NCBI GenBank assembly: GCA_022641965.1
Contig: JALCDX010000003.1
Location: forward strand, 1 to 64,000
DNA from: Lactobacillus sp.
GTDB taxonomy: Bacteria; Bacillota; Bacilli; Lactobacillales; Lactobacillaceae
Direction of reading: 5' to 3'
Length of the DNA stretch: 64,000 nt
A model generated the notes under the pieces. That model saw only the letters and a list, made by a program, of their open reading frames with translations. It was not told the origin of the DNA and searched no databases. Both the position numbers and the translations under genes were made by a program. This document shows, piece by piece, positions 25,684-33,873 of this stretch; positions within the stretch are counted from its first letter, which is position 1, and every line of letters begins with the position of its first letter.

Positions 25684-25772
25684 TGTTAAACTAAATGTGT
25701 AAAGTTTTTAGGCATGTCCACATAGACAACACAAAAGCACTATCTGTACTAGAGATAGTGCTTTTATTTTTC
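25684..25772 (+). ncRNA. Antisense antitoxin RNA (RNA II-like), locus E
   Basis: Extended -10 TGTTAAACT (25684-25692); start near 25699; terminator AAAAGCACTATC, loop, GATAGTGCTTTTATTTTT (25733-25771). TTTTTAGGCATGTCCACATA (from 25705) repeats the toxin start region TTTTTAGACATAAATTCCAC (from 25893) with a three-base length change. Confidence 0.74.
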
Positions 25773-25809
25773 GCTTACTTAAATAGTAGGCGTGGGAGTT
25801 GAATGGCAA

Positions 25810-25914
25810 CTAGTCTTTATCATTGCGACGAACTTTCAACCATAGATCAAATAATCGTAAGATTATTCCAACGATTATTGGAGCAATGAATATTTTTAGA
25901 CATAAATTCCACAT
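25810..25914 (-). CDS. Fst/Lpt-family type I toxin peptide, locus E
   Basis: A 34-residue peptide starting MWNLCLKIFIAPIIVGIILR, with LFDLWLKVRRNDKD at the end. The helix and charged tail match Fst. The leader hairpin CCTCCCTTGAAAGGAGG is identical to locus A. The facing antisense RNA repeats its start context. Confidence 0.83.
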   Translation of the reverse strand: MWNLCLKIFIAPIIVGIILRLFDLWLKVRRNDKD

Positions 25915-26111
25915 AGATTTCACCTCCTTTCAAGGGAGGCGTTTGTCAGTTGCCGGATATCATTGTATCAAATACATAGCTTGCGGTTTCCTTCATTTTT
26001 CCTGCTCACGGCCAGTAAAGCTTTTTATTGATAAATAGAGATCCTTTCCTTGATGAATCTTTTTAAAACTCCTAAGCTAAACACAATTGATTCAAAAAGG
26101 AGAGTCTAAGA

Positions 26112-26630
26112 TTGATTGATATTCTTCATTCACAAGATGTAGACGATAAGCTGATCCCCGGTCAGCGCAGTCAAACTTTGTATTTTGGCGCCGGCTGGTT
26201 CAACGACAAGCAGATTAAGGCTTATAATGACGCCATGCGGGCCCTGGCTGCCAACCCAACGGTTGACTTCACGAATTCCTTTGTCCCAGTTGAAAATCAA
26301 TTTGGCGGTGAAATTCATTCAGACGAGCCAACTGATGATATTGAGTGGGGACAAGGCACCTACGATGACGACCTGCTGGGCGTGAAAATTTGTACAGTCA
26401 TGTTTGGCGTGTACCTGCCGAGTGAAGAAGATGTTGGTTTGGGCATGGAGCTTGGCTATGCCCGCCAGCTTGGCAAACCAATCGTGCTCTGCATGCCAGA
26501 AGACGAATTTGGCGACCCGATCAATTTGATGTCTTGGGGCGTTGCTGACGACTTCATCAAGATGAGCGAACTGCAAGACTACAATTTCAACCAAATCCGC
26601 AAGCGTTTCTATCGCGGGACGGTTTATTAA
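26112..26630 (+). CDS. ndt: Nucleoside 2-deoxyribosyltransferase, type II-like
   Basis: Swaps the base of 2'-deoxynucleosides in salvage, using a catalytic glutamate. The sequence is close to L. leichmannii Ndt: LYFGAGWFNDKQIKAYNDAM, EDVGLGMELGYARQLGKP (catalytic Glu in GMELGYA), INLMSWGVADDFIKMS and the C-terminal GTVY. TTG 26112 with GGAG nine bases ahead is the only supported start. It gives 172 residues, with an N-terminal extension of about 17 compared with the L. leichmannii enzyme. Single gene with its own terminator. Confidence 0.9.
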   Translation: MIDILHSQDVDDKLIPGQRSQTLYFGAGWFNDKQIKAYNDAMRALAANPTVDFTNSFVPVENQFGGEIHSDEPTDDIEWGQGTYDDDLLGVKICTVMFGVYLPSEEDVGLGMELGYARQLGKPIVLCMPEDEFGDPINLMSWGVADDFIKMSELQDYNFNQIRKRFYRGTVY

Positions 26631-26649
26631 TCATAAATTAATAACAGTA

Positions 26650-26677
26650 AAAGGCAGCCGCCAGGCTGTCTTTTTGT
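26650..26677 (+). terminator. ndt terminator
   Basis: AGGCAGCC, loop, GGCTGTCTTTTTG. Confidence 0.75.
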
Positions 26678-26797
26678 ATGCCCGGCAGGTTTAGGCAAGC
26701 ATGCCGAAAAAATATGCAAAAAATGATACTTATTAATTGTAAGTTACGCCTGAAAAGTTTATGATAAGAAGTGTTCTTAATAGAAGGGATGAAGAAC

Positions 26798-27457
26798 ATG
26801 GATTGGCAAATCATTCAACAGAGCTTGCCGCAATTTGCCCAGGGCTTTCGTGAAACCCTGTGGCTGTCGCTAGTCGGAATTCTAGGCGCAATGGTGGTGG
26901 GCCTCTGTTGTAGCTTGATTCAGTATTTCAAGGTCCCAGTCGCTAGACAACTGGTGTCGGTGTATGTTGAGCTTTTTCGCAACACGCCGCTGCTGATTCA
27001 GTTGTTCTTTCTGTACTATGCCTTTCCAGTCATGGGGCTCAAAATGAGCGCGGTCACTTGCGGGATTATCGGTTTGATTTTCCTAGGCGGTGCTTACATG
27101 GCGGAAGGCTTTACTGGCGGCTTTGATGGCGTCAGCAAGACTCAAGTCGATTCTGGCCGGGCCTTGGGGATGTCCAACTGGCAACTGGCTCGCTACATTG
27201 TCTTTCCGCAAGGTTTTTCATTGTCAGTGCCATCGCTGGCTGCCAACATTATTTTTCTGATCAAAGAAACATCGATTTTTTCAGTAATTGCAATTCCGGA
27301 ATTAACTAATACCGCCCTGGATTTAATTGGCCTGTATTACCGGTCGAACGAGTACTTGTTTGTTTTGGTGATTGCCTATGCGATTATTTTAATTCCGCTG
27401 TCGCTGCTATTGACCTGGCTAGAAAAGAGGGTGCGTTATGGAACATTCGGGGATTAG
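26798..27457 (+). CDS. Amino-acid ABC transporter permease 1
   Basis: A 219-residue permease of the His/Glu/Gln family with five membrane helices. It carries the ATPase-docking EAA-type loop (VDSGRALGMSNWQLARYIVF) and the family sequence ELFRNTPLLIQLFFLYYAFP. ATG 26798 is chosen because GAAGGG lies at good distance; the ATG three codons earlier is too close. First gene of a four-gene operon, overlapping the next by 20 bases. Confidence 0.88.
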   Translation: MDWQIIQQSLPQFAQGFRETLWLSLVGILGAMVVGLCCSLIQYFKVPVARQLVSVYVELFRNTPLLIQLFFLYYAFPVMGLKMSAVTCGIIGLIFLGGAYMAEGFTGGFDGVSKTQVDSGRALGMSNWQLARYIVFPQGFSLSVPSLAANIIFLIKETSIFSVIAIPELTNTALDLIGLYYRSNEYLFVLVIAYAIILIPLSLLLTWLEKRVRYGTFGD

Positions 27458-28115
27458 CGTTTTATTCCAAGGACGCAACTTCGTCCGCTTGCTGGGCGGT
27501 TTGTGGACCAGCGTCTGGATTGCTGCTCTGGCTTTAGTCTTCGGGCTCTTGCTAGGTGCTTTGATTGGGCTGTTGCGAACCAGCAAAAGCAAGCTTCTGC
27601 GAGCAATTTTCCGGATTTACTTGGAATTTTTCCGGATCGTGCCAACCGTGGTCCTGCTGTTTTTGTTCTATTACATTCTGCCGCGGCAGGTTGGCATTAA
27701 CTGGCCAGGCTCAGTCATGGCCACCATTGCTTTTGCTCTATGGGTTTCTGCCGAATTCTCAGATATTGTCCGGGGCGCTTTGATTTCCGTGCCAAAAGTT
27801 CAGCAAGAATCAGGGCTGGCCTTAGGCTTGTCAAAATGGCAGTTGTTCATTTACGTACTATTGCCGCAAGCTTTTCAGCTGGAATTGCCAGCAACGATCA
27901 ATTTAGCCACGAGAGTCATTAAAACGACTTCGCTTTTGATGATGATCTCTGTGATGGACTTGATCAACGTTGGCCAGCAGATTATCGAAGCTAATAACCA
28001 GTCGCACCCAACCGCGGTCTTCTGGATTTACGGCTTGATTTTCTTGCTGTATTTCATCGTCGACTATCCGCTATCGCTGTGGTCCAAAAAGGTCGCACGT
28101 CGGAATCAAAATTAA
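27438..28115 (+). CDS. Amino-acid ABC transporter permease 2
   Basis: A 225-residue permease paralogous to the gene before it. It has five helices, YLEFFRIVPTVVLLFLFYYI and the docking loop VQQESGLALGLSKWQLFIYV. It would form a heterodimeric channel with permease 1. The 20-base overlap suggests coupled translation. Confidence 0.88.
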   Translation: MEHSGISVLFQGRNFVRLLGGLWTSVWIAALALVFGLLLGALIGLLRTSKSKLLRAIFRIYLEFFRIVPTVVLLFLFYYILPRQVGINWPGSVMATIAFALWVSAEFSDIVRGALISVPKVQQESGLALGLSKWQLFIYVLLPQAFQLELPATINLATRVIKTTSLLMMISVMDLINVGQQIIEANNQSHPTAVFWIYGLIFLLYFIVDYPLSLWSKKVARRNQN

Positions 28116-28127
28116 AGGAGGCTTTTG

Positions 28128-28868
28128 ATGGCCGAACCAATTTTAACAGTCAAGAATTTAAGCAAGTCCTACGGTGAGCAGCAGGTCTTGCATGACATCA
28201 ATTTTTCGCTGCAAAAAGGCGAAGTAATGACGATGCTGGGTCCATCTGGCATTGGCAAAAGCACCTTGCTGCGGTGTTTGAACGGATTGGAAGATTTTCA
28301 AACCGGCGAGCTAGTCTTTGAAGGGCAGACAGTTAAGGCCGATAATGCTAATTGGCAGCAGCTGCGCCAGAAAATTGGGATGGTGTTTCAATCATACGAC
28401 CTGTTTCCAAATATGACGGTCTTGCAAAACATCACCCTGGCGCCAGTCAAGGTGCAAAAAAAGAGCAAGGCCGAGGCTGAACAAGCAGCACGTCAATTGC
28501 TCAAACGCGTCCAGCTGAGCGATTACGCTAATAGCTACCCGCGGGAATTGTCAGGCGGGCAGAAGCAGCGGATTGCGATCGCCCGCGCGCTGGCTATGCA
28601 CCCGGATTTAATGCTGTTTGATGAAGTGACAGCTTCGCTTGACCCAGAAATGGTGCGCAGCGTGCTGGATTTGATTAAAGAATTATCCGAACAGGACAAT
28701 ATGACGATGATCATCGTTACCCACGAAATGAATTTCGCCCGGCAGATTGCTGATCAAGTCCTGTTTTTAGACCAAGGAACAATTTTGGAACAAACCGCTG
28801 GCAAAGATTTCTTTACTAACCCGCAAACGCAGCGGGCTAAGGACTTTTTGGCCAGCATGGATTTTTAG
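28128..28868 (+). CDS. Amino-acid ABC transporter ATP-binding protein
   Basis: A 246-residue GlnQ-type ATPase. Walker A GPSGIGKST, Q-loop VFQSYDLFPNMTV, signature LSGGQKQRIAIARALAM, Walker B LMLFDEVTASLDP and the switch His in IIVTHEM are present. ATG 28128 follows AAAGGAGG. Walker B has FDEVT where most relatives have FDEPT, a mild difference. Confidence 0.92.
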   Translation: MAEPILTVKNLSKSYGEQQVLHDINFSLQKGEVMTMLGPSGIGKSTLLRCLNGLEDFQTGELVFEGQTVKADNANWQQLRQKIGMVFQSYDLFPNMTVLQNITLAPVKVQKKSKAEAEQAARQLLKRVQLSDYANSYPRELSGGQKQRIAIARALAMHPDLMLFDEVTASLDPEMVRSVLDLIKELSEQDNMTMIIVTHEMNFARQIADQVLFLDQGTILEQTAGKDFFTNPQTQRAKDFLASMDF

Positions 28869-28882
28869 AGGAGAATTAACTG

Positions 28883-29740
28883 ATGAAGATGAAGAAGAAT
28901 TTATTGAAGAAAGTGCTGCTAGGAGCAGGAGCCTTGCTCGTTGGTTTGCTGGTCCTGACTGGGTGCTCAAATGGGAGCTCCAGTTCCAGTTCCAACAATC
29001 CAAGCTCAGTGGCCGCAATTAAAAAGCGGGGCACGATCAAGATCGCAGTTTTCGGCGACTTGCCGCCTTACGGCTGGGTTAACAGCCAAGGCAAGCGTGT
29101 GGGCTATGATGTTCGTTTGGCCCGCAAGCTGGCTAAAGATATGGGCGTGAAGGTCAAGTTCGTGCAGGTTAACGCCAACAACCGTGTTGACACGCTGAAT
29201 GCTAACAAGGCTGATCTGGTTTTGGCCAACTTCACTGAAACTCCTGAAAGAAAGAAAGTTGTCGACTGGGCTACGCCATACATGAAAGTCTCAGTGGGCG
29301 TGGTTTCACCGAAGAGCAAGCCAATTACCAAAGTTAGCCAACTGAACGGCAAAAAAGTGATTGTGACTAAGGGCACGACTGCTGAAAACTACTTTACCAG
29401 CAAGCAAAAGGGCGTTGATCTGCTTAAGTTTGATTCCAAGACTCAGCAATTCAATGCCATTAAAAATGGCCGGGGCGCTGCTTTAGCTGATGACAACTCC
29501 TACTTGTACGCTTGGGTTAAGAAGAACAACAAGTACACGGTTGGCATTAAGCATTTAGGACCGAACCAATTTATTGCCCCAGCAGTCAAGAAGGGCAACA
29601 AGTTCTTGAAGAATTGGACCAATAAAGAAATCGCTAAGCTGAGCAAGGCCGGTTTCTTTGAAGATGATTACAACAAGGAGCTGAAGCCATACTTCGGCAA
29701 AGAAGTTAAGCCAAGCGACATTGTGATTGACAAGAAATAG
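28883..29740 (+). CDS. Amino-acid ABC transporter substrate-binding lipoprotein
   Basis: A 285-residue lipoprotein with lipobox LTGCS. A Ser/Asn linker and an SBP-bac-3 fold follow: GTIKIAVFGDLPPYGWVN, YDVRLARKLAKDMGVKVKF, and VLANFTETPERKKVVDWATP. The family binds polar amino acids such as glutamate, glutamine, aspartate or cystine; the ligand is not assigned. Last gene of the operon, before a terminator. Confidence 0.9.
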   Translation: MKMKKNLLKKVLLGAGALLVGLLVLTGCSNGSSSSSSNNPSSVAAIKKRGTIKIAVFGDLPPYGWVNSQGKRVGYDVRLARKLAKDMGVKVKFVQVNANNRVDTLNANKADLVLANFTETPERKKVVDWATPYMKVSVGVVSPKSKPITKVSQLNGKKVIVTKGTTAENYFTSKQKGVDLLKFDSKTQQFNAIKNGRGAALADDNSYLYAWVKKNNKYTVGIKHLGPNQFIAPAVKKGNKFLKNWTNKEIAKLSKAGFFEDDYNKELKPYFGKEVKPSDIVIDKK

Positions 29741-29751
29741 TTGCATAAATT

Positions 29752-29788
29752 AAGCCAGACAGCATTAATTGCTGCCTGGCTTTTTTTG
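29752..29788 (+). terminator. ABC operon terminator
   Basis: AAGCCAGACAGC, loop, GCTGCCTGGCTTTTTTT. Confidence 0.88.
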
Positions 29789-29802
29789 ATTTGCTATTTA
29801 AA

Positions 29803-29858
29803 AATTTACTATTGCAGAAGTTACTATTATGAAAGTTACTATTGAAAAAGTTACTATT
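29803..29858 (+). repeat. Four direct repeats with exact 15-bp period
   Basis: AAGTTACTATT starts at 29818, 29833 and 29848, with a one-mismatch copy (AATTTACTATT) at 29803. Spacers differ, so the conserved 11 bp look like binding sites. A related AAGTAACTATTT lies at 29891. The array is about 75 bp before the TATAAT (29932) of the Phd/RelE operon, so it may be an operator or an iteron relic next to the RepA-like gene. Confidence 0.7.
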
Positions 29859-29968
29859 TAAAAAAATAGCTAAATCTGAACAGCCTATTTAAGTAACTAT
29901 TTAATGCTTGCTAAAAGATTTTTAGCAGACTATAATAAGCCCAAATGAAATTTTAGAGGAGTGGGTTT

Positions 29969-30286
29969 ATGCTTAAAATCTTAGATGTTCCGACCAGCAA
30001 TATTTCTGCTTTGAAAAAAAGTCCAACAAAAATATTTGCAAAAGCTAAAAAAGCCAAGAGCGGTGTCTACGTTTTTAATCGCGACACTCCTGCAGGCATA
30101 GTAATGGATGTTGACGATTATGAACATATGGTTCGTTTAATTGATGAATTGGAAGAAAAGCTGTTTGATGCTGAGGCAGCTGACCGACTGCAAACAAACG
30201 ACAAACTGTACTCTGATCAAGAGGTTCGCGGGGTCAAGGCGAGAAACAAGCAGGTAGATCTTGATGATGACGATGGCTGGGAATAA
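29969..30286 (+). CDS. Phd/YefM-family antitoxin
   Basis: A 105-residue antitoxin. The N-terminal half (MLKILDVPTSNISALKKSPT, GVYVFNRDTPAGIVMDVDDY) is the Phd/YefM DNA-binding fold. The C-terminal half is acidic and ends DDDDGWE, for toxin binding. ATG 29969 follows GAGGAG. The toxin gene starts directly after its stop. It likely represses its own promoter, with TATAAT at 29932. Confidence 0.82.
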   Translation: MLKILDVPTSNISALKKSPTKIFAKAKKAKSGVYVFNRDTPAGIVMDVDDYEHMVRLIDELEEKLFDAEAADRLQTNDKLYSDQEVRGVKARNKQVDLDDDDGWE

Positions 30287-30616
30287 ATGATAAAAAAAGA
30301 GGCGAGTAACTATCAATTAGTTTATTTTAAAAAGGCCCGACAAGAATATGACAATTTGGATGGATCACAACTTGTGTTCGTTGATAAAGGGCTTGACAGA
30401 ATTGCAGCTCTTGGGATGACTGCAGGGCAACCGTTGAGGGGCGAACTTGCAGGCTGCAATAAATTGAAAAATAGGAAAATGGGCTTACGAATCGTTTTTA
30501 CCCAAGAAGATAAAAAAGTAAAAATTATTCAAATTGTTGCGATAGGTAAACGCAGTCGAGAGCAAGTTTATCGTGATGCTGTTTTAAGACTAATCGCTCA
30601 TAGAAAAAATGCGTAA
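30287..30616 (+). CDS. RelE/ParE-family toxin
   Basis: A 109-residue toxin with YQLVYFKKARQEYDNLDGSQ, PLRGELAGCNKLKNRKMGLR and IVFTQEDKKVKIIQIVAIGK, the order of RelE/YoeB-like folds (helical hairpin, then a beta-sheet with the substrate-binding arginines). The frame is intact, unlike the RelE-type toxin near the window start. By family it cleaves ribosome-bound mRNA. It is adjacent to the antitoxin stop, implying coupled translation. Confidence 0.8.
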   Translation: MIKKEASNYQLVYFKKARQEYDNLDGSQLVFVDKGLDRIAALGMTAGQPLRGELAGCNKLKNRKMGLRIVFTQEDKKVKIIQIVAIGKRSREQVYRDAVLRLIAHRKNA

Positions 30617-30621
30617 ATTAG

Positions 30622-30660
30622 AATGATGCTTCTGGTTAAGTCTCCAAGCATCATTTTTAT
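30622..30660 (+). terminator. Terminator of the Phd/RelE operon
   Basis: AATGATGCTT, loop, AAGCATCATTTTTATTT. Confidence 0.85.
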
Positions 30661-30746
30661 TTGCATAATCTTCCTATCTTAAACTGCAAAATTTGCAAAA
30701 GCCTTGCTTAAAACCAAGCGGCCTGAAAATAGTCATAATTTTCTAG

Positions 30747-30875
30747 AGAATTTATGCTCTCTTTCAAGCAAACCGCGGAACTGCATTAATCGCTTTAAAT
30801 CAAGATCAAGACTTACCGACTGATTTATTAGATACTTACAAGATACCAGCCGGAATTTTTATCCAGGAAAAATAA
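30747..30875 (+). pseudogene. Unidentified coding remnant
   Basis: An open stretch without a start codon encodes ALFQANRGTALIALNQDQDL and then PTDLLDTYKIPAGIFIQEK before TAA. Composition looks protein-like but the family is not recognised. It follows a stop at 30744 and is probably the 3' end of a decayed gene. The rest of the gap 30661-30948 is AT-rich. Confidence 0.35.
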
Positions 30876-30902
30876 AATAATTTGGCCCCATTTGGGTTTG
30901 CC

Positions 30903-30928
30903 ATTCGTTATTAGGGTGAATAACGAAT
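30903..30928 (+). promoter_or_regulatory. Perfect inverted repeat before the RepA-like gene
   Basis: ATTCGTTATT and AATAACGAAT form a perfect 10-bp inverted repeat with a 6-base loop, 20 bases before the start codon. It could be a repressor operator or a weak terminator (TTTTAG follows). Confidence 0.5.
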
Positions 30929-30948
30929 TTTAGAAAGCAGGAGCAAGA

Positions 30949-31831
30949 ATGACTCAACCTAACGAAAAGCAAACACAGGCCATATTTTTTCAAATTCCCA
31001 AATTTTTATTTGTAAACTACCACTATCGCCAGCTCAGCCTGGGCGCAAAAATGATGTACATGCTGCTGAAAGACCGGGAAAAGCTGTCCATTAAAAGTCA
31101 ATGGCGCGACCAAAACGGTAAAATTTTCTTTATTTTTTCGAACCAGGAATTCCGTGACTTGCTGGGCTTGAGTGAACATACCATCATTAAACACAAACGC
31201 GAGCTGGAACGCTGCCGTCTCCTGCGGCAAGTGCGCCAAGGCTTAAACAAGCCTAATCGCTTATATTTGCTGGAGCCGGAACTTACACCGGCTGATGTTT
31301 ACGTCGAAGCTAAAACGGCGGCCAAAGTTAAAAAACCTGCTGCTAAACAGCCTCAGATTCGCCCTCAATGTCTGAATTTTTCTAAACGCAACTATTCGGA
31401 GCAAACAATTCGTGAGCAAAATCACCTATTGCTTCAGCAGAAAAGCAAGTTTGTGCAAAATGGTGACTTTTTAAATGAAGAAGGTACGCGCTTGCTTAGT
31501 CAGTGGTGTCAAACTCCCGCCCAGCACCATCAGCTGGTTGGCGTGATCTTAGGGGCAAAAAAAACGAGCCCAGGCTGATTTGGAGCAAATTGGGCGGGCA
31601 GAAATTTTGGAATTCGATAGTCCTTATGCAGAGCAGGGCAGCGCTCAAACGTTGAAATTTGCAATTACGGCGGCTTTGCACAAATTTTTCAATGCTGTCC
31701 GCCAAGCTGAAGACGATCCTCACAAAACGCCAATCCGCCAGCAAGAAAAATATTTGTATACGGTGATGCTGAACGCCTTTCATCAATATGCCCACCAGCA
31801 GTTGCAGCTTGAACTGGAGCCTGCCGAATGA
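30949..31831 (+). pseudogene. RepA_N-type replication initiator, frameshifted
   Basis: The first frame carries the RepA_N domain: FFQIPKFLFVNYHYRQLSLG, AKMMYMLLKDREKLSIKSQW, FSNQEFRDLLGLSEHTIIKH. It stops at 31578. The next frame continues with EQIGRAEILEFDSPYAEQGS. Removing one A from the A8 run near 31558-31565 gives AKKRAQADLEQIGRAEI and one 293-residue protein. RepA_N proteins start theta replication of plasmids; a chromosomal copy suggests an integrated plasmid or a domesticated homologue. Confidence 0.72.
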
Positions 31832-31866
31832 GTTAAATTTTTCACGAGCAAAGATCCTCCTTTTTC

Positions 31867-31950
31867 TTTACAAGATTTTGCCATTGGCTTACAATTATTT
31901 TTGGAAACTAATTGCGGGTCAAGGCCCGCGGTGCGGCTAATTTTAGCCGC
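31867..31950 (+). promoter_or_regulatory. eno promoter and double-hairpin leader
   Basis: TTTACA (31867-31872), 17 bases, TACAAT (31890-31895). The leader has GCGGG/CCCGC (31914-31929), then a perfect GCGGCTAA/TTAGCCGC stem (31933-31950) just ahead of AAGGAGG. The second stem lacks a run of Us, so it probably stabilises the mRNA. Confidence 0.6.
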
Positions 31951-31973
31951 TATTTATAAGGAGGATTTTTTTA

Positions 31974-33260
31974 ATGCTCAAACCAGTTATTGAAAATGTT
32001 CACGCAAGAGAAATTTTTGACTCACGTGGCAACCCAACTGTTGAAGCAGAAGTTACTTTATCCAACGGCGTTATGGGCCGCGCAGAAGTTCCATCAGGCG
32101 CTTCAACCGGTGAAAACGAAGCTGTTGAATTACGTGATGGCGGCAAGCGTTTAGGCGGCAAGGGTGTTTCTAAAGCCGTTAACAACGTTAACACCGAAAT
32201 CAACAAAGCTTTAAAGGGCTTAGACCCATACAACCAAGCTTTAGTTGACAGCACCATGATTAAGCTTGACGGTACTCCAAACAAGGGCCGTTTAGGTGCC
32301 AACGCTATTTTGGGCGTTTCAATGGCTACTGCTCGTGCAGCTGCTAAAGATGCTGGTGAGCCTCTTTACCGTTACTTAGGCGGTACAGACTTATCAATGC
32401 CACAAACCTTCCACAACGTTATCAACGGTGGTGAACATGCTGACAACGGCATTGACATGCAGGAATTCATGATCACTCCTGTTAAGAAGACTTCATTCCG
32501 TGATGGCTTCGAAAAGATCGTTAACACTTACCACACTCTGAAGAAAGTTATCGAAGACGCTGGCTTCACTACTGGTTTGGGTGACGAAGGTGGTTTCGCT
32601 CCTGACCTGAACAGCTCAGAAGAAGCTTTGAAGATGCTGCACGAAGCTATCGTTAAGGCTGGTTACAAGCCAGGCGAAGACATTGCCATTGCTTGTGACT
32701 GTGCTGCTTCATACTTCTACAACAAAGAAGACGGCAAGTACCACTTGGAAGGCAAAGTCTTAGATGGTCAACAATTATCTGACTACTACGACAAGCTGTT
32801 AGACGAATTCCCAGAATTAATTTCAATGGAAGACCCATACGACGAAAACGACGTTGAAGGTATGGTTAACTTCACCAAGACCCACAAAGACCGTCTGCAA
32901 ATCGTTTTGGATGACTTCATTTGCACTAACCCTAAGCTGTTGACTAAGGCTATCAAGGAAGGCGCAGGTAACGCTTCATTGATCAAGCTGAACCAAATCG
33001 GTTCCGTAACTGAAACTCTGGAAACTATCCGTCTGTCACGTAAGAACGGTTACAACACCATGATTTCTCACCGTTCAGGTGAAACTGGCGACACCTTTAT
33101 TGCTGACTTCGCAGTTGCTACTAACGGCGGCCAATTGAAGACCGGTGCTCCAGCACGTAGTGAACGTGTTGAAAAGTACAACCAATTGCTGAGAATCGAA
33201 GAGCAATTAGGTGACGGCGAACGTTTGGACACTTTCCCAGACAACGTTGATTTAGACTAA
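31974..33260 (+). CDS. eno: Enolase
   Basis: Interconverts 2-phosphoglycerate and phosphoenolpyruvate in glycolysis. The 428-residue protein has the family landmarks EIFDSRGNPTVEAEV, GASTGENEAVELRDG, GLGDEGGFAPDL, SMEDPYDENDVEG and the signature LIKLNQIGSVTETLETI. Codon use is the most strongly biased of the window together with fumC and mdh. Metal ligands Asp and Glu are in place, including IACDCAASYFY and SMEDP; the catalytic lysine is in LIKLNQIG. Confidence 0.98.
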   Translation: MLKPVIENVHAREIFDSRGNPTVEAEVTLSNGVMGRAEVPSGASTGENEAVELRDGGKRLGGKGVSKAVNNVNTEINKALKGLDPYNQALVDSTMIKLDGTPNKGRLGANAILGVSMATARAAAKDAGEPLYRYLGGTDLSMPQTFHNVINGGEHADNGIDMQEFMITPVKKTSFRDGFEKIVNTYHTLKKVIEDAGFTTGLGDEGGFAPDLNSSEEALKMLHEAIVKAGYKPGEDIAIACDCAASYFYNKEDGKYHLEGKVLDGQQLSDYYDKLLDEFPELISMEDPYDENDVEGMVNFTKTHKDRLQIVLDDFICTNPKLLTKAIKEGAGNASLIKLNQIGSVTETLETIRLSRKNGYNTMISHRSGETGDTFIADFAVATNGGQLKTGAPARSERVEKYNQLLRIEEQLGDGERLDTFPDNVDLD

Positions 33261-33303
33261 TTTAGCTAATTAAGTCTTACATTTGATTAAAAACTCGCTT
33301 ACA

Positions 33304-33337
33304 AAAAAAGATCCGCTGATCAAGCGGATCTTTTTGA
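33304..33337 (+). terminator. eno terminator
   Basis: AAGATCCGCT, loop, AGCGGATCTTTTTG. Confidence 0.9.
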
Positions 33338-33362
33338 TTGCTCCAAATTTTAAAATAAGCAG

Positions 33363-33587
33363 TTAAAGCTTATCTTTGATTTCATGCTGCACGCCGTGCT
33401 GCTCGTCAACAGCATTGTCAGCATAGTAAATCGCATAGATGCCATTGTTTTTGTTTTTAGCAATGACTAATTTTTTGCTGGTTCCTTCCTTTTGCTTGTA
33501 GATTTGAGCACTGCGGCGTGCTTCTTTAAAATCGTGGGAAGACGCAATTGCATCGCCTGGGTTGAAAAAGACGTTTTCATTGTTCAT
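33363..33587 (-). CDS. Small hypothetical protein
   Basis: A 74-residue charged protein starting MNNENVFFNPGDAIASSHDF, without membrane or signal segments. The start follows AAAGGAGG. A middle KKLVIAKNKNNGIYAIYYAD stretch predicts a beta-hairpin. Family not recognised. It converges on the eno terminator and has no partner gene. Confidence 0.6.
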   Translation of the reverse strand: MNNENVFFNPGDAIASSHDFKEARRSAQIYKQKEGTSKKLVIAKNKNNGIYAIYYADNAVDEQHGVQHEIKDKL

Positions 33588-33819
33588 GAGGGTAGCCTCC
33601 TTTGCTTTTCTAACTAAATTTTACCATTCTTTGTTTGCACATGCGCTCACAGCGGTCCCTGTTTCTACTAAATTTTTAATCATTTTAAACTAGCCGAAAT
33701 TCAATTTTTTTGTGAAGCAAAAACGAATTTTTAATTACCTGCTGAAGCTGATTTTAAAGGAAGAGTTGGTTTTTTCTTAAAAATGGGTGAAAGGGCTTTC
33801 TGAATTTTGGAAAATTAGC

Positions 33820-33825
33820 TATAAT
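33820..33825 (+). promoter_or_regulatory. fumC promoter -10
   Basis: TATAAT about 50 bases before the fumC start; the -35 is poor. The 33588-33873 gap holds nothing else that is clear. Confidence 0.45.
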
Positions 33826-33873
33826 AGTTTTGTGAAGTTTTTAAACATAACTACCTAAATTGGAGGTAATCTA

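Noticed and set aside
29803..29858. CRISPR-like short repeats
   Set aside because: Repeats are 11 bp with 4-bp spacers and only four copies, far too short for CRISPR, and no cas genes are in the window.
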